Positions 34,420-42,461 of a stretch of 64,000 bases of DNA are shown here, one piece after another; within the stretch, counting starts at the first letter, position 1; each line of letters starts with the position of its first letter. This stretch comes from Pygmaiobacter massiliensis (GTDB lineage Bacteria; Bacillota; Clostridia; Oscillospirales; Ruminococcaceae): the NCBI RefSeq assembly GCF_900199435.1, contig NZ_OAML01000003.1, positions 761,166 to 825,165 on the forward strand, written 5' to 3'. The translations under genes were made by a program, and so were the position numbers. The notes beneath the pieces are model-generated. The model was not told the origin of the DNA. It worked only from the letters and a program-made list of their open reading frames with translations, and made no database searches.

Positions 34420-34715
34420 ATGCTATGTTATGTAGCACACGCAGCCCTGCAGGTCAGCAGGCAAGACGAAACCTTGCTGAAAATTTTAGGGGGGGAAGCT
34501 GCGGGTGCCGGAAGTGGGGGATGAAAGGATGAGGATCTGGCCTTATTATGGACGGCTCTTGGAAGTTTAAACCAAATATTTTTTTATTTTCCATTTTTGT
34601 ATTTTATGGGTAAAAAGCCAAAGAAATTCCATTTTTCTATTTACTGTTTCCCTCTATAAAACTTATTGATTAAAGCTGAAAAAGTATACAAATAGGAATA
34701 AGCGGTCGAAAAACA
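34420..34715. other. gene-free AT-rich stretch with a short direct repeat
   Basis: No reading frame with an SD is visible. TTCCATTTTTGTATTT (34589-34604) recurs as TTCCATTTTTCTATTT (34627-34642), one mismatch, 38 bp apart. Poly-T tracts nearby suggest curved DNA. No function is assigned. Confidence 0.35.
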
Positions 34716-34756
34716 ACAAAAATCTCCGAAACACAGTATGTTCCAGAGATTTTTGT
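34716..34756 (-). terminator. terminator of the opp operon
   Basis: ACAAAAATCTC (34716-34726) pairs with GAGATTTTTGT (34746-34756), extended inside by AACA/TGTT. On the minus strand it is followed by TGTTTTTC. It lies about 110 bp beyond the oppF stop. Confidence 0.72.
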
Positions 34757-34865
34757 CATGCAGAGCAGGGGAAACAAGCTCTACAAAGTGCCCGCAGCGG
34801 GCAGGCTCTCATATTTGCAGCAAATCAAACAGGGCATCACCGGGGGAAGGCAACGCACCGGCCTG

Positions 34866-35810
34866 CTAATTTACCGCGGCGGTCCATTTTGCCAACTCGG
34901 CATCGGTCGCCAGCACATAATGGCTGCCCTCTACGAGATGCTGAGTGCCAAGGTGATAATCTACCCCTTCGGCTTTGTAATCGTAAGTCTGCGCCACACG
35001 GGTACGCTCGGTGCGCGGGTTAGGGTGCGGAATAGCAGACAACAAACTGCGTGTGTAAGGGTGAATGGGGTTTGCAAAAATTTCGGCAGTGGTGCCGGTT
35101 TCTACAAGATGCCCTAGGTGCAAAACGCCAATGCGGTCCGAGATGTATTTCACCATAGAAAGATCATGTGCAATGAAAAGATAGGCTGTGCCGGTTTCCT
35201 TTTGCAGATCTTTCATCAGGTTAACCACCTGCGCCTGAATTGAAACGTCCAGCGCGCTGATGCATTCATCTGCAATAATCAGCTTGGGGTTCATAATAAG
35301 GGCGCGGGCGATGCCAACGCGCTGCCGCTGTCCACCCGAAAACTGATGCGGATAGCGGGAGGCATGCTCAGGCGAAAGCCCTACTTTGGCCAAAATCTCG
35401 GCCACCTTTTGGCTACGCTCTTCGTGGTTTTTGCACAGGTGGTGAATATCCAGGCCCTGTGCAATAATATCCTCTACTTTTTTGCGGGGATTCAGGCAGG
35501 CCATAGGGTCCTGGAAGATCATCTGCATTTGGGTGCGCAGCACATCGTTTTGTTTAGCAGAAAGTCTGCCGGAAATTTCAGTGCCATCAAAGATGATTTT
35601 GCCTGCGGTTGGGTCGTAAAGCCGAATCAGGCTGCGACCAATGGTGCTTTTGCCACTGCCGGATTCTCCAACAAGACCATAAGTTTCGCCGGGGTAGATA
35701 ACGAAATCTACCCCGTCTACGGCCCGAACGGTAAATTTATGGCTGGTTTTAAAGTATTGTTTTAGCCCGCGTACCTCCAAAAGAGGTGTGCGTGTCTCGG
35801 TAGCTGTCAT
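34866..35810 (-). CDS. oppF: oligopeptide ABC transporter ATP-binding protein
   Basis: 314 residues with Walker A GESGSGKST near residue 50, signature FSGGQRQRVGIARALI, Walker B LIIADECISALD and the H-loop. The C-terminal oligopeptide-transporter extension (PHPNPRTERTRVAQTYDY) marks it as OppF/DppF rather than a general ATPase. It powers peptide uptake together with OppD. An ATGA overlap with oppD shows coupled translation. Walker B has DECIS instead of the usual DEPTS, a tolerated variant in OppF proteins. Confidence 0.93.
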   Translation of the reverse strand: MTATETRTPLLEVRGLKQYFKTSHKFTVRAVDGVDFVIYPGETYGLVGESGSGKSTIGRSLIRLYDPTAGKIIFDGTEISGRLSAKQNDVLRTQMQMIFQDPMACLNPRKKVEDIIAQGLDIHHLCKNHEERSQKVAEILAKVGLSPEHASRYPHQFSGGQRQRVGIARALIMNPKLIIADECISALDVSIQAQVVNLMKDLQKETGTAYLFIAHDLSMVKYISDRIGVLHLGHLVETGTTAEIFANPIHPYTRSLLSAIPHPNPRTERTRVAQTYDYKAEGVDYHLGTQHLVEGSHYVLATDAELAKWTAAVN

Positions 35811-36895
35811 CGTACGCCCTCCTTTTTCATCCGGTCAATGCGAACCTGTAACTCCGGTGGTAATGCTACTTTGGGCGCGTGCTCATCCAGCAGCCAGGTG
35901 GCGGCATAGTGGCTTTCGCTGATTTGGAACATGGGCGGCTCGCGTCGGTCGTCTATGTTTAGCGCATAAACGTTGCGCGGTGAAAATGCATCGCCCTGTA
36001 CGGGGTGCAGCAGGTTGGGCGGCGAGCCGGGAATTGTATAAAGCCGGTCGTCTTCCATATCAAGGTCCGGCATAGCAGAAAGCAAACCCCAAGTGTAAGG
36101 GTGGCGCGGGTCAAGAAAAATTTCATCAATGGTGCCTTTTTCTACAATGCGCCCGGCATACATAACATTCACGTAGTCTGCTACCTTTGCCACAACGCCG
36201 AGGTCGTGGGTGATATAGATGACACTGATGCCGCGCTCTTGCTGGATTTTTTGAATTAGCTCAAGTATTTTTGCTTGAATCGTCACATCCAGCGCAGTGG
36301 TCGGCTCGTCGCAAATCAGCAGTTCGGGGTCGCAGGCAAGGGCAATGGCAATTACAACACGCTGACGCATACCGCCCGAAAGCTGATGTGGGTACTGCTT
36401 CATGCGTTTTTCCGGCTCATCAATGCCAACCTCGGTCAAAAGCTCTACGGCTTTTTCGTAGGCTTCTTTTTTCGTCGTTTTATAGTGCCAAATCATGCCC
36501 TCCATAATCTGTTTGCCAATCGGCATAGTGGGGTCAAGGCTAGTCATCGGATCCTGGAAAATCATCGCAATTCGCTTGCCGTTGATATGGCGGCGCATAT
36601 CTCGTTTTTTCATTTCGAGAATCTGTACTGTTTTGGGGGCGCCTTCATGCTGGTAGGTATAAAGGATACTGCCGCTTTCTACGTTGCCGTTTTTTGCAAG
36701 AATACCCATCGTTGCTTTTGCGGTGACAGACTTGCCGCTGCCGCTCTCACCCACAATCGCCAGTGTTTCGCCGCGGTAAAGGTCCATATCTACACCGCGT
36801 ATGGCGTTTACGGTGCCGGCTGTGGTTGAAAAAGAAATGGAAAGGTCACGAATTTCAAGCACTTTTTCTCTGGTTTTCGTTGTCATAGCCGTCAC
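35807..36895 (-). CDS. oppD: oligopeptide ABC transporter ATP-binding protein
   Basis: 362 residues, first ATPase of the peptide importer. Walker A is GESGSGKSV near residue 53, with signature LSGGMRQRVVIAIAL and Walker B LLICDEPTTALD. The C-terminal region carries the PGSPPNLLHPVQGDAFSPRN-like segment; members often have a CP(F)xPRC iron-sulfur ligand here, and this one lacks those cysteines (FSPRNVY). It lies one base after oppC and overlaps oppF. Confidence 0.93.
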   Translation of the reverse strand: MTAMTTKTREKVLEIRDLSISFSTTAGTVNAIRGVDMDLYRGETLAIVGESGSGKSVTAKATMGILAKNGNVESGSILYTYQHEGAPKTVQILEMKKRDMRRHINGKRIAMIFQDPMTSLDPTMPIGKQIMEGMIWHYKTTKKEAYEKAVELLTEVGIDEPEKRMKQYPHQLSGGMRQRVVIAIALACDPELLICDEPTTALDVTIQAKILELIQKIQQERGISVIYITHDLGVVAKVADYVNVMYAGRIVEKGTIDEIFLDPRHPYTWGLLSAMPDLDMEDDRLYTIPGSPPNLLHPVQGDAFSPRNVYALNIDDRREPPMFQISESHYAATWLLDEHAPKVALPPELQVRIDRMKKEGVR

Positions 36896-36896
36896 C

Positions 36897-37952
36897 TCAC
36901 ATTTCTTTCAGTTTCGGGTCAAATGCTTCCCGCAGGCCGTCTGCCAGCATATTAAAGCAAAGCATCAGGCAGGCAAGCACCACAATGGGCGGGATGATTT
37001 GATAAGGGTGGGTGGTGAAGCTGTTAAACGCGTCGCTGATCAAACTGCCCAGGCTGCACATCGGTACCGGAATGCCAAGACCGACAAAGCTAAGAAAAGC
37101 CTCGGTGAAAATAGCGGTGGGGATGCTGAACATGAGCTGGGTGATGATTTGGCCAATGATGTTGGGCAGAATTTCGCGGAAGATGATGGTGAAATCTTTG
37201 GCACCCAAAGTGCGGCTTGCCAAAACAAACTCCTGCTCTTTCAGTTTAAGCATTTCGGCACGGGCAATGCGGCTCATGCCAATCCACTCGGTAATCAGTA
37301 ACGCAAAAACAATCGTGGCAAAGCCGCGCGGCAGCACGAGCATCAGCAGGGTAACTACCACCAGTCGCGGGATGCCGTTGATGATTTCGGCGATGCGCTG
37401 CATAATATTGTCTACCCGGCCGCCGAAGTAGCCGCTGATGAGTCCATAGCTCATGCCGATGATCATGTCAATGACAGCGGCGAGCACCGCAATGCTTAAA
37501 GAAATGCGGGTGCCCTCCCATACACGGGTCCAAATGTCGCGGCCGAGCGTGTCAGAGCCGAACCAGTAGTAGGTGTCAGTGAGCCCTTTTTGCGTGTAGC
37601 CGTTGATGATTTTTACACCGCTGGTGGTGCGCAACGCTTCGTTGCCATCGAAAATACCAAACTTTTCAAGCCCGGGCACACGGGGGGCAAAATTCTTTTC
37701 GCTCAAGGTTTGGGTGGCGTAAGTATAGCCGGTCATTTTAGGGCCAAACGCCGCCAGTAGGCAAAGCAGCAGAATCACGACCAGTGAAACAATCGCGCCT
37801 TTGTTGCTTACAAAGCGCTTAAAAACATCTTTCCAATAGTTCTGGCTTGCAAAATTGCTATCTACCTCCGCGGGTGTGCTGCCGCGCAGCTCAAAATCAT
37901 CGGGCAAAAAAGCATCACCGGTAAGGGGGTGAGAAACAGAAAGTTCGCTCAT
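36897..37952 (-). CDS. oppC: oligopeptide ABC transporter permease
   Basis: 351-residue membrane permease of the OppC/DppC type. It has an N-terminal cytoplasmic stretch, one span, an extracytoplasmic loop of about 70 residues and then the BPD-transporter core with the EAA loop (EWIGMSRIARAEMLKLKEQEFVLASRTLG). Together with OppB it forms the peptide channel. It overlaps oppB by 4 nt. Confidence 0.94.
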   Translation of the reverse strand: MSELSVSHPLTGDAFLPDDFELRGSTPAEVDSNFASQNYWKDVFKRFVSNKGAIVSLVVILLLCLLAAFGPKMTGYTYATQTLSEKNFAPRVPGLEKFGIFDGNEALRTTSGVKIINGYTQKGLTDTYYWFGSDTLGRDIWTRVWEGTRISLSIAVLAAVIDMIIGMSYGLISGYFGGRVDNIMQRIAEIINGIPRLVVVTLLMLVLPRGFATIVFALLITEWIGMSRIARAEMLKLKEQEFVLASRTLGAKDFTIIFREILPNIIGQIITQLMFSIPTAIFTEAFLSFVGLGIPVPMCSLGSLISDAFNSFTTHPYQIIPPIVVLACLMLCFNMLADGLREAFDPKLKEM

Positions 37953-38890
37953 GCGTTGCCACCCTCCTTTGTGATGCGAATACGTGGGTCAATCAGCCCG
38001 TATAGCAAATCGACCACCAGCATAATGCCGATGTACATGGCACTGTAAATAAAACTGAGTGAGATAACAACGTTATAATCGTTGGACTGAATGGCAGTAA
38101 CGAGCAGGCTGCCAACACCAGGTATCGAGAAGATTTTTTCTACCACCAGGCTGCCGGTCATCAAATCTACGATGAGCGGGGCAAGAACAGTGATAATGGG
38201 AATCATCGCGTTGCGCAGTGCGTGGCGCAAAATCAGCGGGGCGCCGCTGATGCCCTTGCTTTCGGCAAGCAGCATATAGTCGCTGCCCAGCACCTCGAGC
38301 ATTTCGGTGCGGGTAAAGCGGGCGATGGAGGCCATAGTGAACATACCAAGCGCAATGCTTGGCATAACGCTGCTGGCAAACTCTGCTTTGCTGGAATATA
38401 GCATTGGCAACCAGCTTAGCCGAAAACCGAACGTGTAGCTTAATGCAAGTGCGAAAACATAGCTTGGTACCGATACACCGAGCACCGATACCGCGGTACA
38501 CAGCGTATCCCAAAAAGTATTGTGGTTAAGTGCGGCAATCACGCCAAAGATAAGTCCTACAATTGCTCCTAGCCCTACTGCCATGCCTCCGATACGGATG
38601 CTGACGGGCAAGCGGGTTTGAATCAGTTGACTGATAGGTGTGTTTTTACTGATGTTATAGCTTACGCCAAAATCCCCCTGGACCATATTGCTGACGTACT
38701 TGCCAAACTGCACATATACGGGCTGATCAAGGCCGTATTTGGCATTTAGCACAGTGCGCTGGTCATCGGTGAGCTTTTCGTCGTTAAAAGGCGAGCCGGG
38801 CATAAACTGCAACAGGGTAAAAAGCACCAACGTAATTGCAAGCAGGGTAAAAACCGAAAGGAAAATGCGCTTTAAAATGTATTTATGCAT
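37949..38890 (-). CDS. oppB: oligopeptide ABC transporter permease
   Basis: 313-residue membrane permease of the OppB/DppB type. It has the N-terminal YILKRIFLSVFTLLAITLVLF span, the family loop QFMPGSPFNDEKLTDDQ, the EAA loop (IARFTRTEMLEVLGSDYMLLAESKG) and the C-terminal LVDLLYGLIDPRIRI. It is the first gene after the intra-operon terminator that separates it from the binding protein gene. Confidence 0.94.
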   Translation of the reverse strand: MHKYILKRIFLSVFTLLAITLVLFTLLQFMPGSPFNDEKLTDDQRTVLNAKYGLDQPVYVQFGKYVSNMVQGDFGVSYNISKNTPISQLIQTRLPVSIRIGGMAVGLGAIVGLIFGVIAALNHNTFWDTLCTAVSVLGVSVPSYVFALALSYTFGFRLSWLPMLYSSKAEFASSVMPSIALGMFTMASIARFTRTEMLEVLGSDYMLLAESKGISGAPLILRHALRNAMIPIITVLAPLIVDLMTGSLVVEKIFSIPGVGSLLVTAIQSNDYNVVISLSFIYSAMYIGIMLVVDLLYGLIDPRIRITKEGGNA

Positions 38891-38943
38891 GGTGAAGGTA
38901 TCCCCCTTTCCTTCGCTTCCATTGTATTTTTTATTCTTTTAGA

Positions 38944-38987
38944 TACCAAAAAGCGCGCAGCAGCCTTGCAAAAAAGCCGCTGCGCGC
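38944..38987 (-). terminator. intra-operon terminator between oppA and oppB
   Basis: The minus strand forms a 12-bp GC-rich stem (complement of 38976-38987 with 38953-38964) with an 11-nt loop, followed by CTTTTTGG. Partial read-through would give more binding protein than membrane complex, a common arrangement in opp/dpp operons. Confidence 0.78.
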
Positions 38988-39031
38988 CATTGGTGAAGCA
39001 GAACCTTCTAATAAAGAGCCTGCTGCCTTAT

Positions 39032-40714
39032 TTAGCCTTTGGTGGCATTTTTGTACACGCGGTTCAAAGCGACCGGGTGGAATTCGATGCCTTTGATGTT
39101 GGCCTTGATCATGTTTGCATCTGCTTTGGTGTAAAGCGGTGCAATAACAGCTTCATCCATGACGATCTTTTCAGCATCGTACAGGGCAGCCCAGCGGGCT
39201 TCCGCATCGGTAATGTAGGCACCGGTGGTGCAATCTGCGATAATTGCATCGTAGTCTTTGCTGCTCCACAGGCCGTAGTTATTGTTGTTGTCGGTAATCC
39301 ACATGCCAAGGTAGGTCATCGGGTCGGCATAGTCGGGTCCCCAACGGGTGAGGCAAACTTCATAAACGCCGTTCTGGATATCCTCAACACGCTGTTTTTT
39401 CGGCTCTACTTTGAGGTTGATGGAAACACCGGGCAATGCGCCTTCAATCTGCTCTTTCAGCACTGCGGCAACGTTCTGGGTTTCGGTCTGGTCCTCCAGC
39501 AAAAGCTCAAAGGTAAAGCTGTCCTGCCCAAGTTCTTCGCAGGCTTTTTTGTAGTAAGCAGCGGCTTTTTCTGCATCGTCAGAGCAAACCTCTGCAAAGC
39601 GGGTCTGGTCTGCGCTGAAGTCAGAGCCGTCCGGGCCGGTTGCAAACTGAGGCGGTACAGCGGTGTAAGTTGCAACAGAGCCGTCTTTTACAACGTCTTC
39701 AACAATGGAAGCGCGGTTGACTGCATTGCTCAGTGCAAGGCGCATATTGGCGTTTGCCAGTGCCGGTACGTCATGGCCGTTCATAGTGAGGTACCACAGG
39801 TAGCCTGCGCCAACCACTTTCAGCTCGGGATCACCATCAACCTGGTCAACCTGATCGCCCGAAAGTTTGACGATATCAAGATCGCCGTTCTGGTAGCTCA
39901 TAAATGCCTGCTGGCTGTCTTTGATGACCTGATAGTTCAGACCATCCAGGCTGACTTTTGCAGCATCGTAGTAATCCGGGTTTTTGACCAGGCTGAACGA
40001 AAGTGCAGCGGGCTCGTAGCTTTCTACCTTGAAAGCGCCGTTGCTCAGCACAGTCTCCGGGCTGGTACCGAAGGTGCCGGTGGCAAGGCCTTCATAAAAG
40101 CTGCGATTAATCGGGTAGAAAGTAGGGAAGTACATCAGCCCCAAGAAGTAGGAGACCGGCACTTCAAGCGTTACCTCAAGCGTTTTTTCATCTACAGCTT
40201 TAACGCCCAGGTCAGTAACGGGTTTTTCGCCAGCAATAATAGCGGCGGCGTTTTTAATCTGGCCAATATCACTGAGCATGTAAGAGTATTCGGAGGCGGT
40301 TGCAGGGTCTGCTGCGCGCTGCCAGCCGAAAACAAAGTCATCTGCGGTTACGGCTTCGCCGTTGGACCAGTTTGCGTCTTTACGCAGGTGGAAGGTGTAA
40401 GTAAGGCCATCTTCGCTGACGTCGCAGCTTTCGGCAATTGCAGGGACGGCTTTCCCGTTAGCATCCATCTGCATTAGGCCATCGGTGTAATCCGCAATCA
40501 CCTCAAAGCTGGTTCCATCGGTAGCAATCTGCGGGTCCAGGCTGGCAACCTCGACCTCTACCATAACATTTAGGACGTTGGATGCCGCAGCCACCGCAGA
40601 CTGCGCGGCGCTTGCAGCAGAACTTGCCGGTGCCGCAGATGACCCGCAACCGACTAAGCTGAACGCCATGGCGCCCGCAAGCAGCGTAGCACCAACTTGT
40701 TTCACAAGTTTCAT
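39032..40714 (-). CDS. oppA: oligopeptide-binding lipoprotein
   Basis: 560-residue extracytoplasmic solute-binding protein of SBP family 5. The signal peptide ends in a lipobox (FSLVGC, Cys near residue 24), followed by a low-complexity Ala/Ser linker and the family motif VTADDFVFGWQRAADP. Later comes NAAAI...VKAVDEKTLEVTLE. It delivers peptides to OppBCDF. The ATG at 40714 follows GGGGAG; the in-frame GTG at 40720 is less well placed. It is first in the operon, with promoter at 40825-40853. Confidence 0.93.
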   Translation of the reverse strand: MKLVKQVGATLLAGAMAFSLVGCGSSAAPASSAASAAQSAVAAASNVLNVMVEVEVASLDPQIATDGTSFEVIADYTDGLMQMDANGKAVPAIAESCDVSEDGLTYTFHLRKDANWSNGEAVTADDFVFGWQRAADPATASEYSYMLSDIGQIKNAAAIIAGEKPVTDLGVKAVDEKTLEVTLEVPVSYFLGLMYFPTFYPINRSFYEGLATGTFGTSPETVLSNGAFKVESYEPAALSFSLVKNPDYYDAAKVSLDGLNYQVIKDSQQAFMSYQNGDLDIVKLSGDQVDQVDGDPELKVVGAGYLWYLTMNGHDVPALANANMRLALSNAVNRASIVEDVVKDGSVATYTAVPPQFATGPDGSDFSADQTRFAEVCSDDAEKAAAYYKKACEELGQDSFTFELLLEDQTETQNVAAVLKEQIEGALPGVSINLKVEPKKQRVEDIQNGVYEVCLTRWGPDYADPMTYLGMWITDNNNNYGLWSSKDYDAIIADCTTGAYITDAEARWAALYDAEKIVMDEAVIAPLYTKADANMIKANIKGIEFHPVALNRVYKNATKG

Positions 40715-40756
40715 AAACACTTCTCCCCTCTAATTCACTAAAGCGACCAGTTTAAT

Positions 40757-40853
40757 AAAAAAAGCGCAGCACAGACCTCTGCACTTGCAGTTTGCTGTTA
40801 CCGGACGCCTTTGTCGTTGAACATACAATAGCACTCGGTTTATAAGAAGTCAA
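40757..40853 (-). promoter_or_regulatory. opp operon promoter and leader
   Basis: Minus strand: TTGACT (complement of 40848-40853), 17-bp spacer, TATTGT (complement of 40825-40830). The leader (about 100 nt) contains a nested weak hairpin (CAGCA...TGCTG around CTGC...GCAG) followed by CGCTTTTTTT. This is a possible attenuator ahead of oppA. Confidence 0.55.
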
Positions 40854-41132
40854 TTTCCAAAATGTATTTTTTCTCTTTTGTCTAAATCAGGCCAAGCGAC
40901 GAAACCGTTTCTGGGCGATTATGACGGGGACAAACACGGGTTTTTGAAAACAAAATAGATAGTGTTTTTGTGGCGAAAACAAAAAATATTTTTAAGTCAA
41001 TTGCTCTTAATTTTATTTTAAATTAATGTATGAGAATGCTTAGTAGAAAATGCTCGAAATCGATATTTATGTATAAAAAACCGCAATAAATGCGATTGCG
41101 ACAATTTACCGGGTAGAAATACCGCTGCTTTA
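40854..41132. other. gene-free AT-rich region between divergent opp and corA promoters
   Basis: No reading frame with an SD and no clear RNA motif is visible between the opp promoter and the corA promoter. The strand is rich in A/T runs. Confidence 0.4.
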
Positions 41133-41161
41133 TTGACAAAGCTTTCTACGAACCGTATAAT
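41133..41161 (+). promoter_or_regulatory. consensus promoter of corA
   Basis: TTGACA (41133-41138), 17-bp spacer, TATAAT (41156-41161): a perfect sigma-A consensus. Such a strong promoter with a leader of about 280 nt suggests that control is exerted after initiation. Confidence 0.9.
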
Positions 41162-41167
41162 ATGAGT

Positions 41168-41338
41168 CGCCCAAAGTGCTTTTTTACCTTTAATAAACAA
41201 AGAAAAATGCCAAGGGTAAGCATCTTTTATTTGCCCAACAGTACACCTTACAAAGGCAGTTTACAATGTACTGTTTTGGAGGTAAAAAAACTATATTTGT
41301 TTTATTTGCTGTACATACAGCAGGAAGGTCGTGTTGTT
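41168..41338 (+). ncRNA. 5' part of the corA leader, structured
   Basis: Upstream of the leader peptide frame are two hairpins: ACAGTACA (41238-41245) with TGTACTGT (41267-41274), and the palindrome GCTGTACATACAGC (41308-41321) directly before the leader SD. A stray GGAGGT (41278-41283) has no start codon at a normal distance; the nearest in-frame one is TTG 13 nt away. It does not match the M-box or yybP-ykoY consensus as I remember them. Confidence 0.45.
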
Positions 41339-41398
41339 ATGGCCCCGGAGCCTTGCCCCAAGCCACGAATAATGTTCTATTATCAAAGCAAGGCATAG
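41339..41398 (+). CDS. proline-rich leader peptide of corA (predicted)
   Basis: 19-codon frame MAPEPCPKPRIMFYYQSKA with an AGGAAGG SD ten bases upstream (41322-41328). Prolines alternate at positions 3, 5, 7 and 9, with acidic Glu4. This is the arrangement that destabilises or stalls ribosomes at low Mg2+ in the enterobacterial MgtL peptide (MEPDPTPLPRRR...). The proline codons lie in one arm of a 7-bp stem (41350-41356 with 41388-41394), so ribosome position would alter folding just ahead of the terminator at 41405-41443. Gene prediction from sequence only; translation is not proven. Confidence 0.55.
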   Translation: MAPEPCPKPRIMFYYQSKA

Positions 41399-41404
41399 GC
41401 TCTG

Positions 41405-41443
41405 CTCTTTTTCGGCAGCGCTTTTGCCGAGAAAGGGTTTTTT
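41405..41443 (+). terminator. attenuator terminator overlapping the corA ribosome-binding region
   Basis: CTCTTTTTCGGCA (41405-41417) pairs with TGCCGAGAAAGGG (41425-41437) over 13 bp including two G.U, with a 7-nt loop, directly followed by six T (41438-41443). It ends 3 nt before the corA ATG. Its right arm holds the only purine-rich SD (GAGAAAGGG), so the same hairpin could both terminate transcription and hide the RBS. Confidence 0.75.
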
Positions 41444-41446
41444 ATT

Positions 41447-42391
41447 ATGGTAAACTATTACATCACCGAAAGCGATTGTCTGAAAAGCTTGAGCACCCCC
41501 AAACCGGGTTGCTGGATTTCGATGGTTGCGCCTACAGAGAGTGAGCTGCAGCAGACCGCCGTGCATTATGGGCTGGATGTTAACACGCTGCGCGCTGCGT
41601 TGGATACCGACGAACGCTCGCGCATCGACACCGAAGATGCGGGTACAATGATTCTTGTCAACATCCCCACCGTAGAAGAGAAAAGCGATAAAGAGCTGTA
41701 CAATACCATCCCGCTTGCGATTGTAATGGCAGAGGATGCCATTATCACCGTTTGCAGTGAGAGCACCCCGGTGCTGCACGGGTTTGAGCAGGGGAAAGTA
41801 AGGGAGTTCCATACCGGAATGCGTTCCCGCTTTATTTTGCAGATTTTGTACCGTATTGCAACACTTTATTTGCAGTACCTGCGTGAGATTGATAAAAAAA
41901 GCGACCAAATCGAAAATCAGCTGCACGAATCGACCCAGAACCGTGAGTTGATTGAGCTGCTGAAACTCGAAAAAAGCCTTGTGTATTTTACTACCTCACT
42001 GCGGTCTAACGAGATGGTGCTCGAAAAACTGCTGCGCATTGAGCTGGTTAAAAAGTACCCAGAAGATGCCGACCTGCTCGAGGATGTTATCGTTGAAAAC
42101 AAGCAGGCAATTGAGATGGCGAATATTTATAGCGGCATTTTAAGCGGCATGATGGATGCGTTCGCTTCGGTTATCTCGAACAACCTAAATATAGTGATGA
42201 AGGTACTGGCCATCATCACCATTGTTATGGCAATTCCCACTATGATTTTTAGCGCCTATGGTATGAACGTTAATATGGTCGGGGTTCCGTTTACCCAGCA
42301 TCCGTTTGGCTTTTTGGCCATCATTGGCATTTCGGTTGGGCTTTCGGTGCTGGTCACACTTATCTTTGTGAAATTGAAAATGTTCAAATAA
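41447..42391 (+). CDS. corA: CorA-family magnesium/cobalt transporter
   Basis: 314-residue pentameric Mg2+ channel family member. A long cytoplasmic N-terminal domain (about 250 residues, acidic and helical; LHESTQNRELIELLKLEKSLVYFTTSLR) is followed by two C-terminal spans. The signature YGMN (residues about 268-271, in SAYGMNVNM) forms the selectivity filter. It is monocistronic with a terminator after it. Regulation probably occurs in the leader. Confidence 0.95.
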   Translation: MVNYYITESDCLKSLSTPKPGCWISMVAPTESELQQTAVHYGLDVNTLRAALDTDERSRIDTEDAGTMILVNIPTVEEKSDKELYNTIPLAIVMAEDAIITVCSESTPVLHGFEQGKVREFHTGMRSRFILQILYRIATLYLQYLREIDKKSDQIENQLHESTQNRELIELLKLEKSLVYFTTSLRSNEMVLEKLLRIELVKKYPEDADLLEDVIVENKQAIEMANIYSGILSGMMDAFASVISNNLNIVMKVLAIITIVMAIPTMIFSAYGMNVNMVGVPFTQHPFGFLAIIGISVGLSVLVTLIFVKLKMFK

Positions 42392-42406
42392 AAGTAAATC
42401 TCGAAC

Positions 42407-42443
42407 AAAAAAAGCAGTCTGCCTAGGTGGCAGACTGCTTTTT
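42407..42443. terminator. bidirectional terminator between corA and the fab operon
   Basis: AAAAAAAGCAGTCTGCC (42407-42423) with GGCAGACTGCTTTTT (42429-42443) and a TAGGT loop. It ends corA and, on the minus strand, the marR gene at the end of the fatty acid cluster. Confidence 0.92.
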
Positions 42444-42461
42444 ATTTTGAAAAGAAGAGGC

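Noticed and set aside
38885-40477. 530-codon open frame on the plus strand opposite oppA
   Set aside because: It lies fully antisense to the oppA gene, which has a clear lipobox and family motifs; the plus-strand translation has no recognisable domain and no SD.
41162-41398. Longer reading of the corA leader frame from the ATG at 41162
   Set aside because: This ATG directly follows the -10 hexamer, before the predicted transcription start, so it cannot be in the mRNA. The 19-codon inner frame is the better candidate.
41168-41446. M-box or Mn (yybP-ykoY) riboswitch upstream of corA
   Set aside because: None of the conserved blocks I remember for these classes is present in the leader.
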